From: Natrialbaceae archaeon AArc-T1-2
GTDB taxonomy: Archaea > Halobacteriota > Halobacteria > Halobacteriales > Natrialbaceae
Length of the DNA: 64,000 nt
Direction: 5' to 3'
Assembly: GCF_030273315.1 (NCBI RefSeq)
Contig: NZ_CP127174.1
Location: forward strand, 1,612,001 to 1,676,000
The notes below the pieces were generated by a model that searched no databases, had not been told where the DNA came from, and was given only the letters and a program-made list of their open reading frames with translations. This document shows, piece after piece, positions 27,088 to 34,077 of this stretch. Position 1 is the first letter of the stretch. Each line of letters begins with the position of its first letter. The translations under genes and the position numbers were made by a program.

Positions 27088-28011
27088 ATGAGCCTCGAGA
27101 TCCGACGCGCGACACACGACGACTACGAGGCGGTCGTGGAGCTGACGAGCGACGTCTGGGCCGACCGCGGCGGAGACTACATTCCGCGGATCTACCACGA
27201 CTGGCTCGAGGACGACGACGAACCCCACCGGAAGACGCTTCTCGCCGAGGTCGACGGCGAGGTCGCAGGTCTCGTCCAGGCGGTGATGCTCTCGTCCGAC
27301 GAGGCGTGGTTCCAGGGGATGCGGGTCGCTCCCGAGCACCGTCGCGTGGGCGTAAGCGAACGGCTCAACGACGCCTGTTTCGCGTGGGCTCGCGAACGAG
27401 ACGCGACCGTCGGTCGGATCATCGTCTTCTCGTGGAACGTCGCCGCTCTCGGGGCTGCCCGCGCCGGCGGCTACGAGCCGGTTACCGAGTTCCGGTGGGC
27501 CTACCCCGGTCCAGATCCCGACGCGACGGGACCGCTCGAGGTCGTCTCCGATCCGTCCGTCGCGTGGCGCTACTGGACCGACAGCGACGCCCGCACCCGG
27601 CTCCGTGGACTCGCGCTCGATCCTGACGAATCGTGGGCGTTGCGAGAGCTCACCCGTCGCGACCTCGAGCGACTGGCAGCGGAGACGGCCGTCTTCGCCG
27701 TCGTCGGCGATCGAGGCGTCTCGGGGATGACCTACCGGGTCCGGACGGTCGAACGCGAGGTCGACGGCGAGACCGAGACCTGGGCCGAGTACGGCGTCGG
27801 CGCGTGGGACGACCTCGAGTCCGCCCGAACGCTGTGTGCTGTCGTTTCCCGAGACGCCGGGGAACTCGCGGTCGACGGGGCGCGGATGCTACTCCCCGAA
27901 ACCGCCGCCTCCGTCACCGACGCGGCGTACGTCTGTGAGACCGTCTCCGAGGAGGCAGATTTCGTCCTCGAGGTCGACCTCACCGGTTATACTGCCGGAC
28001 GTACGTCGTGA
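27088..28011 (+). CDS. GNAT acetyltransferase, probably with a second degenerate GNAT domain
   Basis: The 307-residue protein opens with a GNAT domain: LEIRRATHDDYEAVVELT, then the acetyl-CoA loop GMRVAPEHRRVGVSERLND (about residues 72-90) and AALGAARAGGYEPV. A C-terminal half of about 150 residues probably folds as a second, catalytically weak GNAT-like domain. The substrate is unknown. It is four bases downstream of gatD and likely co-transcribed. The last eight codons and stop lie inside the left arm of a long inverted repeat (from 27984), so its C-terminus GYTAGRTS is supplied by that element. Confidence 0.85.
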   Translation: MSLEIRRATHDDYEAVVELTSDVWADRGGDYIPRIYHDWLEDDDEPHRKTLLAEVDGEVAGLVQAVMLSSDEAWFQGMRVAPEHRRVGVSERLNDACFAWARERDATVGRIIVFSWNVAALGAARAGGYEPVTEFRWAYPGPDPDATGPLEVVSDPSVAWRYWTDSDARTRLRGLALDPDESWALRELTRRDLERLAAETAVFAVVGDRGVSGMTYRVRTVEREVDGETETWAEYGVGAWDDLESARTLCAVVSRDAGELAVDGARMLLPETAASVTDAAYVCETVSEEADFVLEVDLTGYTAGRTS

Positions 28012-28073
28012 ACGATTCTCGCCGTCTCGGGGTGGCGAGAACCTTCACACAGTTACGTCCGACAGTATAACCG
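27984..28073. repeat. Long inverted repeat, palindromic element copy B
   Basis: Arms 27984-28023 and 28034-28073 (40 bases each) are inverted copies around a 10-base loop. The outer 20 positions differ at only one (19 of 20 match), and the inner part matches with a few changes and a one-base shift. The ends read ATACTGCCGGAC (27989-28000) and GTCCGACAGTAT (28057-28068), the same terminal words as at 20002-20168. It covers the stop codon of the upstream acetyltransferase and could also form a terminator hairpin. Confidence 0.65.
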
Positions 28074-28124
28074 TCCGCCACTGGACGGCGGAAGTCCTGG
28101 CGGCGACGGACGAAAACGCGTCCG

Positions 28125-28131
28125 TTTTACG
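28125..28131 (+). promoter_or_regulatory. TATA box of the DUF2103 gene
   Basis: TTTTACG lies 22-28 bases before the ATG at 28153, consistent with leaderless transcription. The gene therefore does not depend on read-through from the acetyltransferase. Confidence 0.5.
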
Positions 28132-28152
28132 TCAGCGACCCGAACGACCGAC

Positions 28153-28872
28153 ATGGAGTGTCGGCACTGCGCCTCGCCGCTCGAGAAGCCGGGAGACTTC
28201 TGTCTGGTCTGTCGGGAGGGAAACGCCGACACGATCGTTCTCGAGGCCGACCGAGACCGGGCGACGATCACGATACTCGACGGCGAGGACGTCGTCGGCG
28301 AGACGACGATCACGACGACGCCCGAGGACGACGAGGAGACGGTCGTCGTCGAGTTGCGAAACTTCGCGGGGCTAGTCGCCGACGAGATTCGACGGAAGCG
28401 ACCGGAGGAAATCTACGCCACGGGCGACCGGGATGTCGTCCGAGCCGTCAGGACCGACCTGCATCACTCGTTTTACCGCGTCGACGGCACGGATCCGGTC
28501 GAGACGGTCCTCGAGCGACGCGGCGATCGGGCACTCGACGTCGTCGAAACGCCGCCGGTCGAGAAGATCGGCGGCAGCCACTCGACGCTGATCGGCGGTC
28601 GAACGGGAATGCGCGCGATCCAGACCGTCGCGGGCCACCCACACGTCAAGAAGGTGATTCCGGGACCGATCGACGCCGGCGGGAAAGGGTCTCAGTCCGG
28701 GTTGCGAGCGAAGGTGACCCGCGCCGACGACGGCGGCAACGTCCGGATGATCCTGCGAAACGGCTCGAGCGTCCAGGAGAACCGGATCGTTACGACGGCC
28801 CGCGACCGACAGACGGGCGAACGCGTCCGCGAGGACCTAAACGACGTGCTCGCCGAGGCGGACCTGCGGTAG
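28153..28872 (+). CDS. DUF2103 family zinc-ribbon protein
   Basis: The 239-residue protein begins with a zinc ribbon, ECRHCASPLEKPGDFCLVC (four cysteines within residues 2-20), followed by a beta-rich domain and a C-terminal domain. The core segment GGSHSTLIGGRTGMRAIQ and HPHVKKVIPGPI matches archaeal DUF2103, annotated as predicted metal-binding proteins. GKGSQSGLRAKVTRADDGG and MILRNGSSVQENRIVT resemble nucleic-acid-binding loops. A role in RNA or translation is plausible because the ribosomal and RNA polymerase genes rpl37ae and rpoP follow, but this is inference. Confidence 0.82.
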   Translation: MECRHCASPLEKPGDFCLVCREGNADTIVLEADRDRATITILDGEDVVGETTITTTPEDDEETVVVELRNFAGLVADEIRRKRPEEIYATGDRDVVRAVRTDLHHSFYRVDGTDPVETVLERRGDRALDVVETPPVEKIGGSHSTLIGGRTGMRAIQTVAGHPHVKKVIPGPIDAGGKGSQSGLRAKVTRADDGGNVRMILRNGSSVQENRIVTTARDRQTGERVREDLNDVLAEADLR

Positions 28873-28897
28873 CCGGCTTTCGATCGTAACTCAACAC

Positions 28898-28907
28898 CTT
28901 TTTACGG
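28898..28907 (+). promoter_or_regulatory. TATA box of the rpl37ae cluster
   Basis: CTTTTTACGG centres about 29 bases before the rpl37ae ATG at 28932, at the start of a five-gene run on the same strand. Confidence 0.6.
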
Positions 28908-28931
28908 TCTCTGCGAGTACGGAACGGTACT

Positions 28932-29198
28932 ATGGCCGAACAAGGGAAACGAAAGGTCGGTAGTGCGGGTCGATTTGGCGCACGCTACGGTCGCGTCGCG
29001 CGTCGCCGCGTCGCCGAGATCGAAGACGACATGCGAAACTCGCAAGTCGACGGCGACGACGTCACCCGTCTCGGCACTGGCATCTGGAAGAACGAGGAAA
29101 CTGGCGAGGTCTTCACCGGCGGCGCCTACCGCCCCGAGACTCCCGCCGGAAAGGCCGTCACGCGATCGATTCGTGCTGCACTCGGCGACGACGAGTAA
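28932..29198 (+). CDS. rpl37ae: 50S ribosomal protein L37Ae, zinc-less form
   Basis: L37Ae is a large-subunit protein shared by archaea and eukaryotes. The 88-residue protein has the conserved N-terminus [23 protein letters not shown] and C-terminal [24 protein letters not shown]. The four cysteines of the usual zinc ribbon are all absent: the first pair is replaced around [17 protein letters not shown], the second around KNEETGEV. Length and remaining sequence are intact, so it looks functional rather than broken. It heads a cluster with rpoP, pcc1, pfdB and DUF3194. Confidence 0.9.
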   Translation: MAEQGKRKVGSAGRFGARYGRVARRRVAEIEDDMRNSQVDGDDVTRLGTGIWKNEETGEVFTGGAYRPETPAGKAVTRSIRAALGDDE

Positions 29199-29200
29199 GT

Positions 29201-29335
29201 ATGAGCTACAAGTGCTCTCGCTGCAAGCGTGACGTCGAACTGGACGAGTACGGCGGCGTCCGCTGTCCGTACTGCGGACACCGCGTCCTCCTGAAAGAAC
29301 GCAGCCGGGACGTGAAAGAAGTCGACGCCGAGTAA
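29201..29335 (+). CDS. rpoP: DNA-directed RNA polymerase subunit P (Rpo12)
   Basis: Rpo12 is the smallest archaeal RNA polymerase subunit, homologous to eukaryotic Rpb12, and helps assemble the Rpo3-Rpo11 platform. The 44-residue protein [17 protein letters not shown] has the zinc motif CSRC (C5, C8) and CPYC (C22, C25), then the basic tail [16 protein letters not shown]. The ATG starts two bases after the rpl37ae stop, so the genes are tightly coupled. It is short, but the zinc motif and position make the call firm. Confidence 0.95.
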   Translation: MSYKCSRCKRDVELDEYGGVRCPYCGHRVLLKERSRDVKEVDAE

Positions 29336-29342
29336 CCGCCGC

Positions 29343-29606
29343 GTGTTCTCTCACGACGCGACACTCGAGTTCGCCTACGAAGAGGAGACTCGAGCACGCG
29401 TCGTCTACGACGCTGTCGCCCGCGAGATCGGCGAGATCGACGACGAACGGTCACGGGCGAGGATCGACAGGGACGGACCGGTCCTCACGCTCGCGGTCGA
29501 CGCGCGAGACCGGACCGCGCTCCGGGCTGCGTTGAACACCTGGTGTACGCTGATCGACGTTGCAGAACGGTCGACGGCGCTCGGTGGTCGGTTCGAAACC
29601 GGGTGA
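29343..29606 (+). CDS. pcc1: KEOPS complex subunit Pcc1
   Basis: Pcc1 is the dimerisation subunit of KEOPS, which makes threonylcarbamoyl-adenosine at position 37 of ANN-decoding tRNAs. The 87-residue protein has the family pattern [20 protein letters not shown] near the N-terminus and [20 protein letters not shown] with a long C-terminal helix. The start is a GTG eight bases after the rpoP stop, giving the expected N-terminus. Other KEOPS genes (kae1-bud32, cgi121) are not in the window. The position next to ribosomal protein and prefoldin genes is typical of archaea. Confidence 0.9.
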   Translation: MFSHDATLEFAYEEETRARVVYDAVAREIGEIDDERSRARIDRDGPVLTLAVDARDRTALRAALNTWCTLIDVAERSTALGGRFETG

Positions 29607-29711
29607 ACGCGACTGATCGCTACGCGAAGGTGGCATACTGCCGACAACACCCCGCTCGGGCATCGATCGCACTCGAGACGCGATGTCCTGGACGGTCGGT
29701 GACAAAGCTTG

Positions 29712-29720
29712 GCTTTATCA
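29712..29720 (+). promoter_or_regulatory. TATA box and Shine-Dalgarno of pfdB
   Basis: GCTTTATCA lies 24-32 bases before the pfdB ATG at 29744. A GGAGGG follows at about 29725-29730, so either leaderless or SD-led initiation is possible. Prefoldin can therefore be expressed apart from pcc1. Confidence 0.5.
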
Positions 29721-29743
29721 GTCCGGAGGGCGAGAGTCGAGAT

Positions 29744-30127
29744 ATGCAAGGTAATCTGCCGCCGGAAGCGCAGGAAAAAATCGAACAGCTGCAGGACCTC
29801 CAGGAGACGGCTCAGACCGTCGCCGCCCAGAAACAGGAAGCGGAGTCGACGCTCACCGACGCCGAGAACGCCCTCGAGGAACTCGACTCGATCGACGAAG
29901 AGACCACGATGTACCGACAGGTCGGCGAACTGCTCGTCGAAACCGAGTACGACGACGCCGAAGACGACCTCGAGGAGAAAGTCGACAACCTCGAGATCCG
30001 TCTCGAGACGCTCGAAAAGCAGGAAGAACGCGTCCAGCAGCAGTTCGAACAGCTCCAGGAAGAGCTCGAGGACCTACTCGGTGGCATGGGTGGCGGGATG
30101 GGTGGACCCGGTGCCGGCGGCGCGTAA
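29744..30127 (+). CDS. pfdB: Prefoldin subunit beta
   Basis: Prefoldin is a hexameric (two alpha, four beta) chaperone that captures unfolded proteins in its coiled-coil tentacles and hands them to the thermosome. The 127-residue beta subunit is nearly all coiled coil ([21 protein letters not shown] at the N-terminal arm, [20 protein letters not shown] at the C-terminal arm), with the short hairpin [18 protein letters not shown] between and a flexible [11 protein letters not shown] tail. The stop TAA overlaps the next ATG by one base. Confidence 0.94.
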   Translation: MQGNLPPEAQEKIEQLQDLQETAQTVAAQKQEAESTLTDAENALEELDSIDEETTMYRQVGELLVETEYDDAEDDLEEKVDNLEIRLETLEKQEERVQQQFEQLQEELEDLLGGMGGGMGGPGAGGA

Positions 30128-30372
30128 TGCCAACCCAGCCGTCTGACGAAACGGTCGTCGAAACCGCCGCGGAGGCTGCCGAGGGGTTGATCTTCTCGCG
30201 GTACAAGCAGTCCGACGTCCGCGATATGGACGTCACTGTCACCTTCGAGGACGGCGTCCTCGAGGTCGACGTCTATCTCGACGCCCCAGACGACGACGTC
30301 GATCCCGAACGGGTCGCCGACGACGCGGCGCTGGCCGCTCGAGCGGCGGTCGACGACTTACTCGAGGGCTAG
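30127..30372 (+). CDS. DUF3194 family protein
   Basis: The 81-residue acidic protein SDETVVETAAEAAEGLIFSRY continues with the strand pattern VRDMDVTVTFEDGVLEVDVYL and RVADDAALAARAAVDDLL. It matches the archaeal DUF3194 family, whose members sit next to prefoldin beta and have no assigned role. Its ATG overlaps the last base of the pfdB stop, implying coupling. No membrane segment or metal motif is present. Confidence 0.85.
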   Translation: MPTQPSDETVVETAAEAAEGLIFSRYKQSDVRDMDVTVTFEDGVLEVDVYLDAPDDDVDPERVADDAALAARAAVDDLLEG

Positions 30373-30482
30373 ACTGAACCCGCCGCTTCGGTTTTTTGCG
30401 GTGAACGATCGACCCGTACGGATCGAGCCGTCGCTATCGGACCGCAAGCGCGGAAGGAAACGGGAAAAACGCAGACCGCCGA

Positions 30483-30644
30483 TTATGCGACGAACGTCAA
30501 CAACTGGACGAGCACGCCCAGCATGACACCGAAGGCGATGACCGTCTTCGGATTGATCTGGATCGCGTTCGAGTCCTCGGAGTCGAAGTACCGGACGAGT
30601 CCGGCACTGGACATCAGTCCGCCAGTGTTCTGTCCTCTGTCCAT
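30483..30644 (-). CDS. secG: Preprotein translocase Sec61 beta subunit
   Basis: This 53-residue tail-anchored protein is the small non-essential subunit of the SecYEG/Sec61 channel. It starts [20 protein letters not shown], where the SSAGL...YF pattern is the family signature, continues [17 protein letters not shown], and ends with one membrane helix (about residues 33-53) at the C-terminus. The start lies immediately next to the upstream region of the divergent thioredoxin gene. It is a single gene. Confidence 0.92.
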   Translation of the reverse strand: MDRGQNTGGLMSSAGLVRYFDSEDSNAIQINPKTVIAFGVMLGVLVQLLTFVA

Positions 30645-30782
30645 ATGCGACACACGGGGCTACCCGACACTAAATCTTTCGACACCCGATCCGAACTGTC
30701 GGCGTCTACTCGACGGATCGCGCTCGTCGGAGACCGATTCGGCGGGTGGGAAACCCTTATGCGCGATGCGACGGAACACCCA

Positions 30783-31061
30783 ATGAACGGTATGACTGTC
30801 ACGCTCAAGGACTTCTACGCAGACTGGTGTGGCCCCTGCAAGACCCAGGATCCGATCCTCGAGGAACTCGAGGAAGACTGGGAAGGAAGATTCGAAGTCG
30901 AGAAGATCAACGTCGACGAACAACAGGAGATCGCAAACGAGTACCAGGTACGATCGTTGCCGACCCTGATCGTCGAGAACGAAGACGGCGTCGTCGAGCG
31001 CTTCGTCGGCGTCACCCAGCGCGGTGACCTCGAGGACGCCCTCGAGTCCGCCGGCGCGTAA
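30783..31061 (+). CDS. Thioredoxin family protein
   Basis: The 92-residue protein has a thioredoxin fold with the active-site motif DFYADWCGPCKTQDP (cysteines about residues 15 and 18) and the cis-proline segment RSLPTLIVENEDG. It is shorter than classical thioredoxin because it lacks the first helix and strand, like several haloarchaeal small thioredoxins. The ATG at 30783 lies 20-29 bases after a CCCTTATGCG TATA-like box. A second ATG at 30792 is possible. It is likely a general disulfide reductase. Confidence 0.9.
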   Translation: MNGMTVTLKDFYADWCGPCKTQDPILEELEEDWEGRFEVEKINVDEQQEIANEYQVRSLPTLIVENEDGVVERFVGVTQRGDLEDALESAGA

Positions 31062-31121
31062 CTGATCGGCGCCGATCGCCGGCCGCCGACGTCGTGAAGA
31101 TCGTCGCTCGAGACCGACGGG

Positions 31122-31790
31122 TTATATGAACCGGATGCCGACGTCGTGAAGGTCGTCGGTGTACCGGCCGACGTTGATCAAAAGCGGTGTCAGACTCTCC
31201 ACCTCGGCGGCGTTTGCGAGCGGCCCGGCGTCGACGACCCGCAACCCTTCGATCCCCGTCGCGAGCAGTCGGACGGTCTCTTTTGCGTCTTCGTCGTCGC
31301 CGACGATGGGAACGTCGAGGTCGAACTCGAGTTCAAGGTTCGCCAGCCGATCGGCGGCGAGGTTGTGAAACGCGCCGACGACTGCGACGCCGTCGGGAGC
31401 GCGGTCTGCGACCAGCTCCGTCACGCTGCCGACGCCCGGCGGGTGGTAGTGCATCCCGTCGCCGTCGCTTTTCATGCCGACGGCCGGACTGACGAGGATC
31501 GTCTCGTCGTCGAGCTTTTCGGCGACGGCGTCGACGGTGTCGCCGACGTGATACGGCGGAACGGCGAGGACGACGACGTCCGCCCGGTCGGCCGCCATCT
31601 CGTTTGCAAACCCGTTGATCGTTCGATCGCGACCGCGGCTGTCGAGTTCGGTCTCGTACTCCTCGGCTGCTGTCCGGGCTTTCTCGGGATCACGGGAGCC
31701 GATCAGAATCTCGTGATCAGTGTCGTACGCCCACCGCAGGGCAAGCCCCTGTCCGATGTCTCCAGTACCGCCCAGTAGTGCGATTCGCAT
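31122..31790 (-). CDS. npdG: F420H2:NADP oxidoreductase
   Basis: NpdG moves hydride between coenzyme F420 and NADP. The 222-residue protein has the N-terminal Rossmann motif MRIALLGGTGDIGQGLALRW, the NADP phosphate-binding IGSRDPEKA, and the VVLAVPPYHVGDTV and ILVSPAVGMK segments of the family. The C-terminal AFHNLAADRLAN and VVDAGPLANAAEVESLTPL are also characteristic. The start ATG at 31790 puts the Rossmann strand first. The window also encodes an F420-dependent LLM enzyme (16606-17619) that could use the reduced cofactor. Confidence 0.92.
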   Translation of the reverse strand: MRIALLGGTGDIGQGLALRWAYDTDHEILIGSRDPEKARTAAEEYETELDSRGRDRTINGFANEMAADRADVVVLAVPPYHVGDTVDAVAEKLDDETILVSPAVGMKSDGDGMHYHPPGVGSVTELVADRAPDGVAVVGAFHNLAADRLANLELEFDLDVPIVGDDEDAKETVRLLATGIEGLRVVDAGPLANAAEVESLTPLLINVGRYTDDLHDVGIRFI

Positions 31791-31877
31791 GGTCGTTCCT
31801 GCGGCCGGGATGGGATTAAAGGGACCGGGGGCGGCCATCGTCGCCGCTACCTGGCACCGTCGTCCAACACGACGGGC

Positions 31878-32135
31878 TCACGGGGCGTCTTCGTCGTCGG
31901 GATTCATCGCTGCACCCAGTTCGCTATCGTAGGCCTCGCGTTCTCCCACCTCGCGGATCCGTTGGTCGAGTCGATCCGCGAGCGCCTGTCGGCGCGTCTC
32001 GTCGACTGCTGGCTCGGTACGGAGCTCGTGCACGTCGTCACGAGCCGACTCGAGGACGGCGAGTGCCGCCTCGTCCTCGAGGCCGGTCGCTCGATCGAGG
32101 GCGTGCGCGATTGGCTCGAGTTCGTCGTCGGACAT
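31878..32135 (-). CDS. Conserved haloarchaeal hypothetical protein (85 aa)
   Basis: The protein MSDDELEPIAHALDRATGL is acidic and helical throughout, with regularly spaced leucines and arginines (RRQALADRLDQRIREVGEREAYD) and an acidic tail (MNPDDEDAP). There is no signal or membrane segment. It looks like one of the small soluble haloarchaeal families without known function. The open frame extends far upstream across the transporter gene in another phase, but only this part has native-like composition. Confidence 0.7.
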   Translation of the reverse strand: MSDDELEPIAHALDRATGLEDEAALAVLESARDDVHELRTEPAVDETRRQALADRLDQRIREVGEREAYDSELGAAMNPDDEDAP

Positions 32136-32221
32136 ACGTCGCCGTCCACCGGCCACACCTATGAACGACGGCCCTGCGATGCCTGTGTCGGTACGGTACC
32201 GGTTCGGACGTTCGCGAACGT

Positions 32222-33340
32222 CTATCGACCATCCGCTCCGAAACGAGTCGAGACGAGCCAGTACGCGACCGTTCCGAGGACGAACGCGAGCCCCACGTTG
32301 CCGACTAGCCCGACGGCACCGACGACGAAGACGATAGCGAGTGCGGGCACCGTCTCGATCGGAGCCAGCGCGGCCCGGCCGAGCTCGAGGGCGACGACGA
32401 CGAGCAAGACGCCGAGTAAGGCAAGCGGAAACGCCGCGAGCAACGCGCCGGTGGCGACGAGCGCGAGCGCGAGATAGCCGACCCCGAGCAGGACGTTCGC
32501 GCCGCCGGTCCGAGCGCCGAAGGCGTACTTGCCGGCCAGTCCGCCGCTGCCATGACACATCGGCACGCCGCCGGCGGGGATTGCCGCCAGACAGGTGACG
32601 CCCATACTTTCGGAGAGGTCGTCCGCCGAGATTCGCCGATCGTAGAGGTCGGCACAGAGCAACGAGGTCGCAATCGCCGCGTTCCCGACGGTCATCCCCA
32701 GCTGGGCGACGGTTCCCTCGAGCGCGGCGATGCTCGCGGTCGGCGAGCCAGCCGGAAAGACCGCGAGTGCAGGCAGCGTCGGCGACGGAAGCCCCGCGAC
32801 GAGGACGGCGGCCACGCCGCCGACGCCTAACACGACGAGGACGCTCTCTTGCCGGTAGCCGACGACGGCGAGTGCGACCACCAGCGCGAGCCCGGCGGCG
32901 GCCACCGGCACGTTCCCGACCGAGAGCCCGACCGCCGCCTCGAGCAACAACAGCGCAACGGCGAGTTGAATCCCGCGGACGACGGGCTCGCCGACGACCT
33001 GCTGGAGGCGACCGATCAGCCCGAAGCGACCGGCTGCGAGGAGGACGACCCCCGCGAGCAAGCCGGCGGCGGCAAGTTCCGCATACGAGAGTACGCCGAC
33101 GATCGCCAGCCCGACGAGTGCCTTCATCGGCTCGACCGAGATCGGCATCCCGTAGTACAGTCCCCAGACGATCTGGAAGACGCCGAACCCGACGAGCACG
33201 TGGGGTAACGAGACACTCGTTGTCATCGCCAGCGCAACGATCAAGGGAAGAACCGTAACCGAATCTCCTAACGCCCCCGAGAGTTCCGACGACGAGAACT
33301 CGAGTTCGTGTTCTGTCCCGAACACCGACGAAATGGCCAT
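32222..33340 (-). CDS. MOT1-type molybdate/sulfate transporter
   Basis: The 372-residue membrane protein has about ten hydrophobic segments and the two signature regions of the SulP-related MOT1 family: ELSGALGDSVTVLPLIVALAM at residues 19-39 and GLYYGMPISVEPMKALVG at about 60-77. The second half has PMCHGSGGLAGKYAFGARTGG, the equivalent PxCHGxGG motif. MOT1 proteins take up molybdate with high affinity, and some take sulfate. It has no ATPase partner, as expected for a secondary carrier. Two GTAAC-N8-GTTAC repeats lie 40-88 bases upstream, so expression is probably controlled by a dedicated regulator. Confidence 0.85.
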   Translation of the reverse strand: MAISSVFGTEHELEFSSSELSGALGDSVTVLPLIVALAMTTSVSLPHVLVGFGVFQIVWGLYYGMPISVEPMKALVGLAIVGVLSYAELAAAGLLAGVVLLAAGRFGLIGRLQQVVGEPVVRGIQLAVALLLLEAAVGLSVGNVPVAAAGLALVVALAVVGYRQESVLVVLGVGGVAAVLVAGLPSPTLPALAVFPAGSPTASIAALEGTVAQLGMTVGNAAIATSLLCADLYDRRISADDLSESMGVTCLAAIPAGGVPMCHGSGGLAGKYAFGARTGGANVLLGVGYLALALVATGALLAAFPLALLGVLLVVVALELGRAALAPIETVPALAIVFVVGAVGLVGNVGLAFVLGTVAYWLVSTRFGADGR

Positions 33341-33379
33341 CGAAAGATGCTATGGCCCCCGGACCCTTCACTGTTGTTA

Positions 33380-33428
33380 GTAACGCCCGTGCGTTACTCT
33401 CTGACATGGGGTAACTGACATCAGTTAC
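33380..33428. promoter_or_regulatory. Two GTAAC-N8-GTTAC operators before the MOT1 transporter
   Basis: GTAAC (33380-33384) and GTTAC (33393-33397) flank 8 bases. GTAAC (33411-33415) and GTTAC (33424-33428) flank another 8. The two sites are 31 bases apart, close to three helical turns, so two dimers could bind on one face. A third, nested palindrome GTTAGTAAC sits at 33376-33384. They lie 40-88 bases before the transporter ATG. Confidence 0.6.
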
Positions 33429-33544
33429 TTCAGTTGCGCTTCGGCGCACGAGGCTAGTCCCGTACCGACGGCCGAGCGAGGCCGATGGATAGACGTCACT
33501 ACCGACGAGCCGAGTACAAAAACGGCGGCTCGAGGTCCCGCGAT

Positions 33545-33706
33545 TTACTGCGGTTCCGCGTCGCTCGAGTCGCCCTGTGGCGTCGCGACGACTTTCTTTG
33601 CCCACGCACTCGAGAGGTGTGGCGCGAGCGCGACTGCCACGAAAAAGAGCGTGGACACGGCGACCGTGATGGACGCGAGGATGGCAACGATGGTGGTGAT
33701 ACTCAT
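33545..33706 (-). CDS. Small single-helix membrane protein (53 aa)
   Basis: The protein MSITTIVAILASITVAVSTLF has one long hydrophobic helix (residues 4-30) followed by a short polar tail HLSSAWAKKVVATPQGDSSD. On its strand, an AT-rich box (AATACTAATATATT, about 33731-33744) lies about 25-38 bases upstream, as expected for a leaderless promoter. I do not recognise a family. It precedes the MOT1 transporter on the same strand but is separated from it by the operator region. Confidence 0.6.
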   Translation of the reverse strand: MSITTIVAILASITVAVSTLFFVAVALAPHLSSAWAKKVVATPQGDSSDAEPQ

Positions 33707-33854
33707 AATTCAACACGAGGTTTTTCGTACCAATATATTAGTATTACTGTTTTCTTGCTTCTTTGTGGATTGGTACCAATGATTCCGCGAGGGCGTGGGC
33801 TGTACCGACACCTACGCGGAGCTTCGGGGAGATGGCAGAAACCGACAGTTTTCG

Positions 33855-33877
33855 CACGGGCACGATGGGATTTGAAC
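33855..33877 (-). repeat. Exact 23-bp copy of the tRNA-Arg 3' end (att-like)
   Basis: These 23 bases are identical to 33972-33994, which hold the last bases of the tRNA-Arg gene (T-arm and acceptor 3' strand) plus two bases beyond. Such a direct repeat of a tRNA end is what site-specific integration leaves behind. The copies are only 117 bases apart, and no integrase is present. Confidence 0.55.
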
Positions 33878-33928
33878 GACGCCCGAGAACCTGCGCTTCG
33901 TGCAGAACCTCGGTCTAATTCAAATCCC
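33867..33928. repeat. Hairpin built from inverted tRNA T-arm sequence
   Basis: GGGATTTGAA (33867-33876) and TTCAAATCCC (33919-33928) pair perfectly. Inside, CCGAG/CTCGG (33883-33887, 33909-33913) and CTGC/GCAG (33891-33894, 33902-33905) pair around a 7-base loop. The left arm lies within a partial copy of the tRNA-Arg 3' end, and the right arm is an inverted T-loop fragment. I take it as a rearranged tRNA remnant. Confidence 0.45.
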
Positions 33929-33973
33929 CTGCGTACTGCGGTTCAGCACGCCTCGTAGTGCTCGGCGACTTCA

Positions 33974-34077
33974 CGGGCACGATGGGATTTGAACCCACGA
34001 CCGTCGGATGTCTTCCCCCATCGCACCTGCGATGAGGATAGAAGTCCGACGCTCTGTCCAGACTGAGCTACGTGCCC
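33974..34077 (-). tRNA. trnR-UCU: tRNA-Arg (anticodon UCU) with a 29-nt intron
   Basis: Read on the minus strand, the acceptor GGGCACG pairs with CGTGCCC and the discriminator is G. A D-arm GCTC...GAGC, anticodon stem TCGGA/TCCGA and T-arm GTGGG-TTCAAAT-CCCAT complete a 75-nt mature tRNA without encoded CCA. The anticodon UCU is at 34040-34042. A 29-nt intron (34010-34038) sits after position 37 and folds as CCTCATCGC/GCGATGGGG, the usual bulge-helix-bulge context for the archaeal splicing endonuclease. It decodes AGA/AGG arginine codons. The junction could shift by one base. Confidence 0.92.

Noticed and set aside
28932-29198. L37Ae as a pseudogene because the cysteines are missing
   Set aside because: Frame, length and all other conserved segments are intact and it heads a normal cluster.
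29634-29650. Third copy of the ATACTGCCGGAC element before pfdB
   Set aside because: ATACTGCCGACAAC lacks one G, has no CGTGAACGA follow-up and no inverted partner; probably chance.
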